Source of the DNA: Takakia lepidozioides
Lineage: Eukaryota; Streptophyta; Takakiopsida; Takakiales; Takakiaceae
DNA length: 60,000 nt
Assembly: GCA_030704615.1 (NCBI GenBank)
Contig: CM060734.1
Span: 20,462,001-20,522,000 of the forward strand
Direction: 5' to 3'
Shown in pieces: positions 33,724-44,811 of this stretch; the stretch's first letter is position 1; each line of letters begins with the position of its first letter. The notes beneath the pieces were generated by a model. It searched no databases. It saw only the letters and a program-made list of their open reading frames with translations, and was not told the origin of the DNA. Both the position numbers and the translations under genes were made by a program.

Positions 33724-36700
33724 TCAACGCTTCTTCCGCTTTTGAGGTCGCCCTTCGAACGCTGCAACTGCCTCGGATGCGTTTCCCATTTCTGAGGCAC
33801 GCACCCAAGATGCCTCCACAAGATGATAGCCCTTCCATTTGACGAGATACTCCGTTTCTCGGTTCTTGAACCTCCTCGACTTAAGTATTGCCTCCACCTC
33901 GTACTCGGGTTCATTTTCATGATCCAACAGCATAGGTGGCGGACGCAACACTTGCTGCCGATTCGGACGTGCTTCATCTTTGAAGTAAGGCTTCAAAAGG
34001 GAGACATGGAATACTGGGTGCACCTTGCTGTTTGCTGGCAGCTCCAATTCATACACATCCTCATTCATAACCCTCCGAATGCGAAAGGGACCCGCATACG
34101 GAGGTACGAACTTCGGACTCATTTCCGGAGGTAGTCGAAAATTCTTGATGTTCAACCAGACCTCTGTGCCTGCCTCAAACTTCACTTCCCTCCGCTTCCG
34201 ATTCGCCTGCCTTTCATACCGTTTCCTAGCTTTGGCAATGTTGTACTTTGCGAGCTTCAACAAACGCTCGCGTTCTTCCAGTACCGCCGCTACTGCCGGT
34301 TCCTCAACGTCCTGGGCGGCCCAACTTGTCGGCACCAGAGGTGCTTTTCCATAGACCAACACAAAAGGGGAAACTCCCGTCGCGGAGTGTTCTGTGTTAT
34401 TATAACAGAACTCTGCCGCGTCTAAGTGTTCCATCCAGTCTGATTGGTCTGCCGACACGTAATTCCGCAAGAATTGCTTCACTACGGAATTCACTCTTTC
34501 CGTTTGGCCGTCCGTCGTAGGTCGGAAGGCGGTGCTCATCTTCAGCCTCGTCCCCATCTTCTTCCAAAGTGCTCTCCAGAATTTACTCGTAAACTTTGGG
34601 TCGCGGTCCGAGACAATATCCTTCGGGACTCCATGATGCTTTAAGACGTGGGCGAAGTAAAGTCGCCCTGTCTCCTGCGCAGTTGCCGTCTCCTTGGTGG
34701 GGATGAAATGGGCCATTTTACTGAACCTATCTACCACCACCATGATTGCATCGAATCCTTTTGACAGCGGCATAGCAGTCATGAAATCCATCGAGACGCT
34801 TTCCCAAGTCCCCTCTGGAATCGGCAAGGGTTGTAACAGCCCCGCTTGCTTTTTATACTCGCTCCGGTTTTGTTGGCATGTGGTGCATGTCTTTACATAC
34901 TCCTCTGCCTCCTCCCTCAGTTTGGGCCAGAAATACTCTTTCTTCAAGAGTGCCGCAGTGCGCTTGGCTCCACCGTGGCCCGCAAGCGGGCTATCATGGC
35001 ATTCTCTCAAGAGACTATCCCTGATCCCTCCCTTTGGCACATAGAGACGTTTTTGCTTATACCGGAGCAGTCCGTTTTGCAAGTGGAACTGCGATTTAAC
35101 CCCCATTCTCAAGTTCTGCATCACGCACTTTGCCAGCTCATCCTTCCGGCAAGCCTTCCGGATCTTCCTTTGGAGCGCCGTCTCGCCCTTGTACACCAAC
35201 AAGAGCTGCTGCTTTCTACTTAAAGCATCGGCCACCACATTGTCCCGTCCCGGTTTGTACTGGATATCCACGTCGAACACTGCCAAAGTATCTTGCCACC
35301 TAAGTTGTTTTGGGGACAACTTGGGCTGCGTGGCAAAATACTTCACCGTGACATTGTCCGTGAACACCTTCACTGGGTTGGAACCAACATAGTGGCGCCA
35401 GAGTTCAAGGCAATGTACCACCGCCTTCATCTCTTTTTCGTGCGTCGGCCACCGTCGCTCCACTTCATTCAGTTTCTTACTTTCGTAAGCCACTGGACGT
35501 CCATCTTGCATAAGTACACCCCCAATTGCGAAGTCCGATGCATCTGTATGAATCTCAAACGGACGATCGAACTCCGGGATTTTTAAGACTGGAGCTTCCG
35601 TCATCCGCTGCTTCAATTCAGCAAAAGCTTGGCCACAAAATGTGTTCCATACCCAGACTTTGGATTTACACAGAAGGTCCGACAGCGGCCCCGCGATCTT
35701 GGCGAAATTTCTCACATACTTCCGGTAATAGGAGGCGAGTCCTAGGAAGGATCGCACTCCCGGGACCGAAGTCGGAGGCTCCCAGTCCAAGATCGCCCTC
35801 ACCTTTCTGTCATCCATTTTGATCCCATCCTGTGTAATCACGTGCCCCAAGAACTCCACTTTTGTGACCCCGAATTCGCACTTTGAAGCTTTGGCATACA
35901 GCTTCCCTTCTCGCAATTTTTGGAACACCCTTTTGAGGTGCTCCAGGTGCTCCTCCTTTGTTTTCGAGTACACCAAGATGTCGTCGATGTACACGATCAC
36001 AAAGTCATCCAACCACTCCTGGAAAAGGCTGTTCATCAGCGTGCTAAATGTCGCTGGTGCATTGGTGAGCCCAAAAGGCATCACCAAGAACTCATATGAA
36101 CCATACCTTGTCCTGCACGCGGTCTTCTCCTCATCTCCTTCCGCCACCCGAATTTGGTGATAGCCGGAGCGCAAGTCGATCCGGCTGAAATACTTCGCTC
36201 CTGCCAACCGATCGAAGAGGTCGTCGATCCTTGGCAAAGGGTACCGGTTTTTGATAGTCACCTTATTCAGAGCCCTGTAATCGACACACATCCGCAGCGT
36301 CCCATCCTTCTTGTCTGCAAATAGCACCGGGGCTCCGTAAGGTGACTTACTCGGCCGGATGTACCCCTTTGACATTAGATCTTTGAGCTGAGTCTTCAGC
36401 TCGACCAACTCTTTGTGGCTCAACCGGTAGGGCGCCTTGGCAGGCGGTTCCGATCCCGGTATCACCTCAATTTTGTGGTCAACTCCTCTTCGCGGTGGCA
36501 AGCCGCTTGGTAAATCCTCCGGCATCACATCCTGGTATTTCTCCAAAATCCCCTTGATCCAATCTGGGCTCGGCTCCCCATCGCCTTCTCCTTTCACTTC
36601 TCTAATGTAAAGCAAAAACTGGGACTCGTGTGTCTCCTCCACGGCCCACTCCTTTGCTGATAGAAGGTTTATTCGCCCTCCCACGGATTTGGGCGTTTCC

Positions 36701-38286
36701 GACACTCGTAAAACCTCGCCACCATTCCCACATGGCAGCGTGACTACTCTCTTGCGGCCATCTATGACCGCTCCGGATTTGCTCAAAAAGGTCATTCCCA
36801 AAATGAGATCCACTCCATCGATCTCGCAGATAGTGAAGTTCTCACGTCCCTCCCAACTCCCCAGTTGAAGAGGAACATCAAACGCCAACCTTGTCGCCAA
36901 CTGAGGTTCTCCTTTGGCAGAGCGCACCTCAATAGAGGCCCCCACGTCACTTGTCGGGAGTCCCAACTTTCGCGCCGCCGCCGGCGTCATGAAGGAGTGC
37001 GACGCTCCTGTGTCCACCAACAACGACACATTAGTTCCGGATATTATCCCATCCACGAACAATAACTGACTCCCTTTTCGTAAGGCGCCAGTTTCCTGAT
37101 ACAACTCACAAGAAAATTTGCCTACCTTGCAAGTCCTGGCGACCACCGCTTCCACCAAGCGACTGATGGTATCTTCCGACAGCTCCGTGGTCGCCCGAGT
37201 CATGTTCAATTGCCGGGGCTTCGTGCACTTCTTGGCCATGTGCCCGGGCTCCCCGCAATTGAAACACACTCCATCAAAGGTCGCCTTCTGTCCGCCATAA
37301 GTCGCTCCACCCGCTTTTCCTTTCGAAGCACCGGGTGCCGCCTTGACGTGTGAAGGACCTCCCTTCGATTTCCACGTGCCATTTTCGCCGCGTGGCCTAT
37401 CCCACTTCTTTTCCGGTCGGGAGGAGTCACCTTCCCGCCGGGTCTTCTTGTGGTTCAGCTCCGTACGGCCTTGTCTCTCACCCCTAGGGACATCCGAGAA
37501 ACATTCAGCTCTCTCAATTGCCTCGTTCAAAGTCTTGGGTGGCTTCTCCTCCAACTTCCGCCTAGCCCATGGGGCCAGTCCCGCCACAAAGTTGAAGACC
37601 ATTTCTGGTTCTGCCATGTCCGCGACTTCGAGCAACAGCACATTGAAAGCCTGGACATACCCCCGAATGTCATCTGTTTGCTTCAAATTCCTCATCTTGT
37701 CCCGGGCAAGCCAGGATGCGTTGAGGGGCACAAACTGTCTCTTCATCAATTCCTTGAACTCACTCCAGTTCAAGGTTTCCGGGCTTGGGCCTCGGTCGTG
37801 AAGGCGTTTCTGCCACCATTGTTGAGCATAGCCCCTCAAATAGGTGGGAGCCACTTCCACCCGATCCTCGTCACTCAACTTGGCCGCCCGGAAGTACTGC
37901 TCTAGCTCCAGGAGCCAGGTGTTGAGTGCCTTCCGGTTTCGAACGCCCTCGAAGGTGCCGGGTTCCTTAGGCTTCACCTTAAACTTTGCCTTGGTGGAAG
38001 TGGCATTAGCCGCCTTCAACACGTCTTTCAACGTCCCGCCAAACTGCGCCAACAACCCTTCCCAAAAGGCTGCCGGCATGGGAGGCATCTCTTGGTTTGT
38101 CGGAGCTCTCAAAGATTCCTCGGGCTCCGACTCCTCGGATTCCTCCCGCTCCTGAGCGGCCTCGTTTTCGGAAACATTAATCGCTTCCTCAAACGGCCGC
38201 CTCGGTGACACGTCGCCCCCATCGGGCTCACCGGGGTCATCATCTTTTGGGCCGTTCCGCTTTCGCTTCGGCTTGCCCGACCCCAT
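33724..38286 (-). CDS. E5 Gag-Pol polyprotein with C-terminal chromodomain (1520 aa, intact)
   Basis: One uninterrupted frame encodes, in order, an acidic N-terminus, capsid (about 110-260), a CCHC knuckle [14 protein letters not shown] (about 341-354), retropepsin DTGASHS (about 424), and reverse transcriptase with [10 protein letters not shown] (about 765). RNase H starts [12 protein letters not shown] (about 910). Integrase has an HHCC module (about 1090-1130) and catalytic Asp, Asp, Glu in SMDFMTAMP (1162), SDRDPKF (1225) and DGQTERV (1260). A GPF module (about 1400) and chromodomain (about 1458-1497, YLVKWKGY) end it. Domain order RT-RH-IN-chromodomain defines a plant chromovirus. The start is ATG 38286; the frame stays open 63 bp further upstream through the primer site, which is unlikely to be coding. 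A fused gag-pol without frameshift is usual for such elements. Confidence 0.95.
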   Translation of the reverse strand: MGSGKPKRKRNGPKDDDPGEPDGGDVSPRRPFEEAINVSENEAAQEREESEESEPEESLRAPTNQEMPPMPAAFWEGLLAQFGGTLKDVLKAANATSTKAKFKVKPKEPGTFEGVRNRKALNTWLLELEQYFRAAKLSDEDRVEVAPTYLRGYAQQWWQKRLHDRGPSPETLNWSEFKELMKRQFVPLNASWLARDKMRNLKQTDDIRGYVQAFNVLLLEVADMAEPEMVFNFVAGLAPWARRKLEEKPPKTLNEAIERAECFSDVPRGERQGRTELNHKKTRREGDSSRPEKKWDRPRGENGTWKSKGGPSHVKAAPGASKGKAGGATYGGQKATFDGVCFNCGEPGHMAKKCTKPRQLNMTRATTELSEDTISRLVEAVVARTCKVGKFSCELYQETGALRKGSQLLFVDGIISGTNVSLLVDTGASHSFMTPAAARKLGLPTSDVGASIEVRSAKGEPQLATRLAFDVPLQLGSWEGRENFTICEIDGVDLILGMTFLSKSGAVIDGRKRVVTLPCGNGGEVLRVSETPKSVGGRINLLSAKEWAVEETHESQFLLYIREVKGEGDGEPSPDWIKGILEKYQDVMPEDLPSGLPPRRGVDHKIEVIPGSEPPAKAPYRLSHKELVELKTQLKDLMSKGYIRPSKSPYGAPVLFADKKDGTLRMCVDYRALNKVTIKNRYPLPRIDDLFDRLAGAKYFSRIDLRSGYHQIRVAEGDEEKTACRTRYGSYEFLVMPFGLTNAPATFSTLMNSLFQEWLDDFVIVYIDDILVYSKTKEEHLEHLKRVFQKLREGKLYAKASKCEFGVTKVEFLGHVITQDGIKMDDRKVRAILDWEPPTSVPGVRSFLGLASYYRKYVRNFAKIAGPLSDLLCKSKVWVWNTFCGQAFAELKQRMTEAPVLKIPEFDRPFEIHTDASDFAIGGVLMQDGRPVAYESKKLNEVERRWPTHEKEMKAVVHCLELWRHYVGSNPVKVFTDNVTVKYFATQPKLSPKQLRWQDTLAVFDVDIQYKPGRDNVVADALSRKQQLLLVYKGETALQRKIRKACRKDELAKCVMQNLRMGVKSQFHLQNGLLRYKQKRLYVPKGGIRDSLLRECHDSPLAGHGGAKRTAALLKKEYFWPKLREEAEEYVKTCTTCQQNRSEYKKQAGLLQPLPIPEGTWESVSMDFMTAMPLSKGFDAIMVVVDRFSKMAHFIPTKETATAQETGRLYFAHVLKHHGVPKDIVSDRDPKFTSKFWRALWKKMGTRLKMSTAFRPTTDGQTERVNSVVKQFLRNYVSADQSDWMEHLDAAEFCYNNTEHSATGVSPFVLVYGKAPLVPTSWAAQDVEEPAVAAVLEERERLLKLAKYNIAKARKRYERQANRKRREVKFEAGTEVWLNIKNFRLPPEMSPKFVPPYAGPFRIRRVMNEDVYELELPANSKVHPVFHVSLLKPYFKDEARPNRQQVLRPPPMLLDHENEPEYEVEAILKSRRFKNRETEYLVKWKGYHLVEASWVRASEMGNASEAVAAFEGRPQKRKKR

Positions 38287-38327
38287 GATGAGGCCAATCC
38301 CAAGGACGATCGCGTACTGAACTCTAA

Positions 38328-38339
38328 GCTCTGATACCA
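38328..38339 (-). other. E5 primer-binding site (initiator-Met tRNA)
   Basis: The plus strand reads GCTCTGATACCA, i.e. TGGTATCAGAGC on the element strand, separated from the 5' LTR by two bases. Confidence 0.94.
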
Positions 38340-38637
38340 AATGTCGCACACCTCAATTCGGTAAACTCCCCTTCAAGTCATAGTTACTCGCTTTGATGCG
38401 CGCGCCTGACTCCCAACCTGGCCGCCGGGCCAACTTGGAGTTTCGGCTGCTCACCGGGACATAACGGTCCCCTTCCGCTTCCCTCTAAACCCTCCACCTA
38501 TTTGGGACTAGGAGAATTCCCTTTGGTAGATGGCAGTCCGGAACAGCTCCCCACTCTTTGGTCGCTTTCCGGCTCGCTCGCTTACTCACTAGTTTTTGGT
38601 CACCAACGGGCTTGCACCGTTCTCGGGGTTACTACTC

Positions 38638-38650
38638 CCTATATATACTT
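38638..38650 (-). promoter_or_regulatory. TATA box of the E5 LTR promoter
   Basis: Element strand AGTATATATAGGG sits roughly 300 bp from the LTR 3' end, a usual position for a U3/R boundary. The same box is in every LTR of the family (for example near 25740, 30270, 32395 and 55400). In E2's 5' LTR it is altered to TATATATATGG. The transcription start is inferred to lie some 30 bp downstream. Confidence 0.75.
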
Positions 38651-38718
38651 CTGTAGCTGTCCGCGGGGGTTTCATAACCAGCCATGCCATTTTATGGCGA
38701 ACCACCACGAAAACCCTC

Positions 38719-38836
38719 GACTCCCGGTGGTGAGTCGCGGTGAGTCTTGGCCCACTCACCGCGGCCCCAATGGACCGTGATGAGTCCCAAGACTCCCCAC
38801 GACTCCCACCTCGAGGTCTCCACCCCATGGTGAGTC
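38719..38836 (-). promoter_or_regulatory. GAGTC/GACTC cluster upstream of the LTR TATA box
   Basis: Seven GAGTC or GACTC pentamers occur within about 118 bp of U3, several as GGTGAGTC or TGAGTCC, in both orientations. The arrangement is kept in the LTRs of all six copies. TGAGTC resembles the core of GCN4-type bZIP sites, but factor identity is only a guess. Confidence 0.5.
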
Positions 38837-39064
38837 TTATGCCACCCCCACTAAGTCCCACTAAGCTACCACCACCCCTTGTGGAGCCACCTCACCGCAA
38901 CCCGGTGTGCGGGGCTCCACCTAGTGAGCGCCTCCGCCTCCTTGAGTGCCTTGGGCACTCAAGGGTGCTTCAGCCCCCCATACCTATCGCTGCCGCTGCC
39001 CCCACCACAGGGGCAGCCCCTCATGTGTCCCGACCCCCTGCCCTCAAGGCAAAGGGCCGCGACA

Positions 39065-39814
39065 TGCATGGTGTGGTTGGCTAGTGTGTAGAATGCATGC
39101 TAGCTTACAAAAGTGGGAGAGGTAAATTGGGTTAATCGTGTGTTTGCGCAGTGCCGAACTCGGGTGACTTCCATCCAAAGGGGCAAGGAAACTTGCGCCT
39201 TCTTTAGGAGTTCACGTGCTAGTGCGTACCTGGCGCGTGCGCATACTATAACTGCGCTACCGAGGGGGTTGCTTTGTAGTGCGGGCTAACGCGGAAGCTA
39301 CGTGCTTCCGTTCACGTACTATAATCGTGTAGCCTCGGGACGAAGTCGTAGTGCGGCTTCGGCGTGTTCCCGTACCTCAGGCCAGCATTCCAAGGCGGAC
39401 CCAATTGTAGTGATTGGGGCGCGCGGTTGGTTCAAGGTTATCTTCCTAGTCAAAGAGGGTTCGAGGTGAACCCTTGCTCAAGGTGATGCCAAAAGCGGCA
39501 TCATGAGCGGTCGCAAGCAATGTTGTTGCAGTAAGGTGATTCGATCCTCGGGGAGGATCATTCCTTGGCCTTGAAGTAGGCCAAGAATAGTGCACTGGGA
39601 GGAGCTTGAGAGGCTCCACCCTTGGCCGGGACTTGGAGGAAGTCGGCCGAACTAGCTAGTGGAGAGTAGAGTCAAGTGTGGGGTTTGGTTCTTTGCCATG
39701 GGACGTCATGGTACGGAAACAAACTCCTTGATGTGGGATGCCACAACTTGGATGTTCGTTTCCACAAAATGTACAAGCTGATGAGGACATCGACTCCCTG
39801 TTGGTAGGGGTGTG
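39065..39814 (+). other. E3 3' noncoding region, second part
   Basis: This continues from 32095 across E5 and begins with the right copy of TGCAT. It carries the same hairpins as 32818-33723 (GATCCTC-GGG-GAGGATC near 39545, AGGGTTC-GAGGT-GAACCCT near 39460) and ends with the purine-rich tract GGTAGGGGTGTG before the LTR. Confidence 0.87.
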
Positions 39815-40540
39815 TGTCGCGGCCCTTCGCCTTGAGGGCAGGGGGTCGGGACACAAGAGGGGCTGCCCCTGTGGTGGGGGCAGTGGCAGCGATAGGTATG
39901 GGGGGCTGAAGCACCCTTGAGTGCCCAAAGCACTCAAGGAGGCGGAGGCGCTCACTAGGTGGAGCCCCGCACACCGGGTTGCGGTGGGGGTGGCTCCACA
40001 AGGGGTGGTGGTAGCTTAGCGGGACTTAGTGGGGGTGGCATAGGACTCACCCTGGGGCGGAGACCTCGTGGTGGGAGTCGTGGGGAGTCTTGGGACTCAT
40101 CACGGTCCATAGGGGCCGTGGTGAGTGGGCCAAGACTCACCGCGACTCATCACCGGGAGTCGAGGGTGTTCGTGGTGGTTCGCCATAAAATGGCATGGTT
40201 GTTTGTGAAACCCCCGCGGACAGCTACAGAAGTATATATAGGGAGTAGTAACCCCGAGAACGGTGCAAGCCCGTTGGTGACCAAAAGCTAGTGCGTAAGC
40301 GAGCGAGCCGGAAAGCGACCAAAGAGTGGGGAGCTATTCCGGACTGCCAACTACCAAAGGGAATTCCGCTGGTTCTAAATCGTTGGAGGGTTCTTTGGGA
40401 GATCAAGGGGGGGACCGTTATGTCCCGGTGAGTAGCCGAAGCTCCAAGTTGGCCGGGCTGCCAGGTTGGGAGTTAGGCGCGCGCATCAAGCGAGTAACTA
40501 TGACTTGAGGGGGGAGCTTACCAAAGTGAGGTGCGCGACA
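39815..40540 (+). repeat. E3 3' LTR
   Basis: The LTR is 726 bp, TGTCGCGGCC to GTGCGCGACA, sharing with 21626-22350 the private segment GGTTCTAAATC-TTGGAGGG. The E3 target duplication CCCAG follows at 40541-40545. Confidence 0.94.
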
Positions 40541-40545
40541 CCCAG

Positions 40546-42874
40546 TGGAAGGGCGAATAAACCTGCTGTCAGCAAAGGAGTGGGCCATGGAGGAGCCACA
40601 CGAGCCCTAGTTCTTGCTTTACGTAAGACAAGTGGAGGGAGAAGGCGATAGGGAGCCGAGCCCAGATTGGATCAAGGGGATCTTGGAGAAATACCAGGAT
40701 GTGATGCCAAAGGATTTACCAAGCGGCTTGCCACCGCAAAGAGGAGTTGACCACAAGATTGAGGTGATACCGGGATCGGAGCCACCTGCCAAGGCACCCT
40801 ACCGGTTGAGCCACAGAGAGTTGGTCGAGCTGAAGACTCAGCTCAAGGATCTTTCCTAGGACTCGCCTCCTATTACCGAAAGTATGTGAGAAATTTCGCC
40901 AAGATCGCGGGGCCGCTGTCAGACCTTTTGTGTAAGTCCAAGGTATGGGTATGGAACACCTTTTGTGGCCAAGTTTTTGCCGAGTTGAAGCAACGGATGG
41001 CGAAAGCTCCAGTCTTGAAAATCCCGGAGTTCGACCGTCCATTTGAGATTCATACAGATGCGTCGGACTTCGCAATTGGTGGTGTGCTCATGTAGGATGG
41101 ACGTCCAGTGGCTTACGAAAGTAAGAAACTGAATGAAGTGGAGCGACGGTGGCCAATGCACGAGAAAGAGATGAAGGCGGTGGTGCATTGCCTTGAGCTT
41201 TGGCGCCACTATGTTGGTTCCAACCCGGTGAAGGTGTTCACGGACAATGTCACGGTGAAGTATTTTGCCACACAGCCTAAGTTGTCCCCAAAACAACTTG
41301 GGTGGCAAGACACTTTGGCAGTGTTCGACGTGGATATCTAGTACAAACCGGGATGGGACAATGTGGTGGCCGATGCTTTAAGTAGAAAGCAAGAGCTCAA
41401 GTTGGTGTACAGGGGCGAGACGACGCTCCAAAAGAAGATCCGGAAGGCTTACCGGAAGGATGAGATGACGAAGTCCTTGATGCGGGACTTGAGGATGGGG
41501 ATTAAATCGCAGTTCCACTTGCAAAATGGACTGCTCCGGTACAAGCAAAAGCGTCTCTACGTGCCGAAGGGAAGGATCAGAGATAGTCTCTTGAGAGAAT
41601 GCCATGATGGCCTGCTTGCGGGTCACGGTGGAGCCAAGCGCACCGCGACACTCTTGAAGAAAGAGTATTTTTGACGCAAACTGAGGGAGAAGGCCGATGA
41701 GTATGTCAAGACATGCACCACATGCCAACAAAACCGGAGCGAGTACAAAAAGCAAGCGGGGCTGTTACAACCCTTGCCGATTCCAGAGGGGTCTCGGGAA
41801 AGTGTCTCGATGGATTTCATGACTGCTACGCCGCTGTCAAAATGATTCGATGCAATCATGGTGGTGGTGGATAGGTTCAGTAAAATGGGCCATTTCATCC
41901 CCACCAAGGAGACGGCAACGGTGCAAGAGACGGGGCGACTTTACTTCGCCCCCGTCTTCAAGCATCATGGACTCCCGAAGGATATTGTCTCGGACCGCGA
42001 TCCAAAGTTTACAAGTAAATTTTGGAGGGCACTTTGGAAGAAAATGGGGACGAGGCTCAAGATGAGCACCGCCTTCCGACCTACGACGGACGACCAAACG
42101 GAAAAGGTGAATTCCGTGGTAAAGCAGATCTTGCGGAATTACGTGTCGACAGACCAATCAGACTGGGTGGAGCACTTGGATGCGGCAGACTGTTATAATA
42201 ACACAAAACACTCCGCAATGGGAGTTTCCCCTTTCATATTGGTCTATGGAAAAGCACCTTTGGTGCCGACAAGTTGGGCCGCCCAGGACGTTGAGGAACC
42301 GGCAGCAGCGGCGGTGCTGGAAGAACGCGAGCGTTTATTGGAGCTCACAAAGTACAACATTGCCAAAGCTAGGAACCGGTATGAACGGCAGGCGAATCGG
42401 AAGCGAAGGGAAGTTAAGTTTGAGGCAGACACAAAAGTCTGATTGAACATCAAGAATTTCCGACTACCTCCGGAAGTGAGTCCGAAGTTCGTACCTCCGT
42501 ATGCGAGGCCCTTTTGCATCCGGAAGGTTATGAATGAGGATGTGTATGAATTGGAGCTGCCGGCAAACAGCAAGGGGCATCCGGTATTCCACGTCTCCCT
42601 TTTGAAGCCTTATTTCAAAGATGAAGCGCGTCCGAATTGGCATCAAGTGTTGCGTCCGCCACCTATGCTGTTGGATCATGAAAATGAACCTGAGTACGAG
42701 GTGGAAGCAGTGCTTAAGTTGAGGAGGTTCAAGAATCGAGAAACGGAGTATCTCGTGAAATGGAAGGGTTATCATCAAGTGGAGGCAACTTGGGTGCGTG
42801 CCTCAGAAATGGGAAACGCATCCGAGGCGGTTGCAGCTTTCGAAGGGCGACCTCAAAAGTGGAAGAAGCGTTGA
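40546..42874 (+). pseudogene. E2 pol remnant: protease end, RNase H, integrase, chromodomain
   Basis: This resumes E2 after E3. The reverse transcriptase core is gone: near 40852 the sequence jumps from the QLKDL region to [12 protein letters not shown], removing about 500 bp including YIDD. RNase H ([15 protein letters not shown], then a stop at 41094), the zinc module, the integrase core (SMDFMTATP, SDRDPKF, DDQTEKVNS) and a chromodomain (YEVEAVLKLRRF, VKWKGYHQVEATW) follow. Stops at about 41338, 41673, 41843 and 42440 replace Gln, Trp or Gly codons. Confidence 0.9.
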
Positions 42875-43776
42875 TGAGGACATCAACCTTGGATCGTGGG
42901 GGAGAAAATGTATGCTTAGCCCGGCTTAGCTAGCTCAGGAATCCGATTGCAAAAACTTGTGTTGTATAAATTTTGTTATAAACGAAATGGTTTCCAAATG
43001 TTGTGCGTCCTATTTTGTTTGGAATGGTGATGCATGGTATGGTTGGCTAGTGTGTAGAATGCATGCTAGTTTACAAAGGTGGGAGAGGTAAATTGGATTA
43101 ATCGTGTGTTTGAGCAGTGCCTAAATCGGGTGACTCCCATCCAAGGGGCAATGAAACTTGCGCCTTCTTTGGGAGTTCACGTGTTAGTGCGCACCTGGCA
43201 CGTACGCGTACTAGAATTGCGCTACCAAGGGGATTGTCTTGTAGTGCGGGCTAACGCGGAAGCTACGTGCTTTCGTTCACATACTATAATCGTGTAACCT
43301 CGGGACGAAGTCGTAGTGCAGCTTCGGCGTGTTCCCGTATCTCAGGTCAGCATTCCAAGGCGGACCCAATTATAGTGATTGGGACGCACGGTTGGTTCAA
43401 GGTTATCTTCCTAGTCAAAGAGGGTTCGAGGTGAACCCTTGCTCAAGGTGATGCCAAAAGCGACATCATGAGTGGTCGCAAATAATGTTGTTGCAGTAAG
43501 GCGATTTGATCCTCGGGGAGGATCGTTCCTTGGCCTTGAAGTGGGCCAAGAAGAGTGCACTGGGTGGAGCTTGAGAGGCTCCACCCTTGGCCGAGACTTG
43601 GAGGAACGGCCGAACTAGCTAGTGGAGAGTTGAGTCAAGTGGGGATTTGGTTCTTTGCCATGGGACGCCATGGTACGGAAACAAACTCCTTGATGTGGGA
43701 CGCCACAACTTGGATGTTCGTTTCTACAAAATGGACAAGTCGATGAGGACATCGACTCCCTGTTGGTAGGGGTGTG
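42875..43776 (+). other. E2 3' noncoding region
   Basis: This is the family's 0.9-kb noncoding tail with the serial hairpins (GATCCTC-GGG-GAGGATC near 43510, AGGGTTC-GAGGT-GAACCCT near 43425) and the purine-rich GGTAGGGGTGTG before the LTR. No gene is seen. Confidence 0.85.
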
Positions 43777-44512
43777 TGTCGCGGCCCTTCGCCTTGAGGG
43801 CAGGGGGTCGGGACACAAGATGGGATGCCCCTGTGGTGGGGGCAGTGGCAACAATAGATACGGGGGCTGAATCACCCTTGAGTGCCCAAGGCACTCAAGG
43901 AGGCGGAGGCGCTCACTAGGTGGAGCCCTGCACACTGGGTTGCGGTGGGAGTGGTTCCACGAGGGGTGGTGGTAGCTTAGTGGGACTTAGTGGGACTTAG
44001 TGGGGGTGGCATAGGACTCACCATGGGGGCGGAGACCTTGTGGTAGGAGTCGTGGGGAGTCTTGGGACTCATCACGGTCCAATGGGGCCGTGGTGGGTGG
44101 GCCAAGACTCACCGCGACTCATCACCGGGAATCGAGGGTTTTCGTGTTGGTTCGCCATAAAATGACTGGGTTGTTTGTGAAACCCCTGCGGACAGTCACA
44201 GAAGTATATATAGGGAGTAGTAACCCCGAGAACGGTGCAAGCCCGTTGGTGACCAAAAACTAGTGAGTAAGCGTGCGAGCCGGAAAATGACCAAGGTGTG
44301 GGGAGCTGTTCCGGACTGCCAACAACCAAAGGGAATTTCCACTAGGCCCAAATTGAGAGAGGGTCTTGTGGAGGAGCAAAGGGGGATCGTTATGTCCCGG
44401 TGAGCAGCCGAAGCTCCGAGTTGGCCCGGCGGCCAGTTTGGGAGTTAGGCACGCGCATCAAAGCGAGTAACTATGACTTGAAGGGGAGCCTACCGAAGTG
44501 AGGTGCGCGACA
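43777..44512 (+). repeat. E2 3' LTR
   Basis: The LTR is 736 bp, longer than the others because GTGGGACTTAGT is duplicated near 43980. It ends GCGACA and is followed by GTCAT, the altered right target duplication. Confidence 0.93.
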
Positions 44513-44516
44513 GTCA

Positions 44517-44811
44517 TGGTTACAGAGTTTGGCGGTGAAAATTGGCAGGAGGGCGGAGCTCCGCCCTCGGCTTTTGCTAAGATCTGGACCATGATATGTT
44601 TAGTGGGTGTTTCCACTTTACAATGAACATTCACCCAAAACTGAGTGGAACAGTTCTCCAAACTTTCCTCTCCAAGAACAAAGTCCGCAACTCTATCCCA
44701 AGGTATGCAAGCCTTATGAACATGCACTCGCACCCCCATAAACCCATTTTGAGTGTCACTCTTCCAATGGAGGTCCTTGTTGTTGAAGGGCCCTGGTTTT
44801 GGTATTTGCAA
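44517..44811 (-). pseudogene. Unidentified coding-like fragment abutting the E2 insertion
   Basis: A minus-strand frame of about 98 codons has a protein-like composition (for example VRVHVHKACIPWDRVADF and STQFWVNVHCKVE) and runs straight into the E2 insertion point. If E2 is removed, the frame stays open for a further dozen or so codons into 7865-7820. I do not recognise a family. It may be the edge of an older repeat gene cut by E2. Confidence 0.35.

Larger units (their letters stand above)
32096..39064 (-). mobile_element. E5: complete, recently inserted Ty3/gypsy chromovirus
   Basis: This is the reference copy, 6969 bp on the minus strand, flanked by the exact duplication TGCAT (32091-32095 and 39065-39069). 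The LTRs (32096-32817 and 38342-39064) differ at about three positions by eye. It has a primer site, one open gag-pol frame of 1520 codons, a 0.9-kb noncoding 3' region and a GGTAGGGGTGTG purine-rich tract just before the 3' LTR. Nothing visible prevents it from being active. Confidence 0.95.
38342..39064 (-). repeat. E5 5' LTR
   Basis: The LTR is 723 bp and drives the element. In element orientation it begins TGTCGCGGCC, has a GAGTGCC-TTG-GGCACTC-like hairpin, a cluster of GAGTC/GACTC words, a TATATATA box and the R/U5 part ending GTGTGCGACA. Confidence 0.95.
21626..40540 (+). mobile_element. E3: Ty3/gypsy chromovirus inserted in E2, itself hit by E4 and E5
   Basis: E3 occupies 21626-25437, 30696-32095 and 39070-40540. 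The exact 5-bp duplication CCCAG flanks it (21621-21625 and 40541-40545) and the E2 sequence joins up across it. Its LTR pair (21626-22350 and 39815-40540) shares private variants and differs at roughly 2% of sites by eye. Without the insertions it is about 6.7 kb, shorter than E5 mainly because about 300 bp of gag are missing near 22630. Confidence 0.94.
7871..44512 (+). mobile_element. E2: outermost Ty3/gypsy chromovirus of the nested stack
   Basis: E2 occupies 7871-10023, 21428-21625 and 40546-44512; the gaps are later insertions. Its two LTRs (7871-8596 and 43777-44512) share private variants absent from other copies, for example GGGAGTGGTTCCACGAGG and CCAAATTGAGAGAGGG, so they are a true pair. 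The flanking 5-mers are GTAAT (7866-7870) and GTCAT (44513-44517), a target duplication with one change. By eye the LTRs differ at about 3% of sites plus a 12-bp duplication in the 3' LTR. It is the oldest dated member of the stack. Coding capacity is destroyed by stops, a deletion of most of the reverse transcriptase and the insertions. Confidence 0.93.

Noticed and set aside
38287-38349. N-terminal extension of the E5 polyprotein (LVSELRVQY...)
   Set aside because: It would be translated from the tRNA primer-binding site and the LTR edge; ATG 38286 (MGSGKPK) is shared by all copies and is the sensible start.
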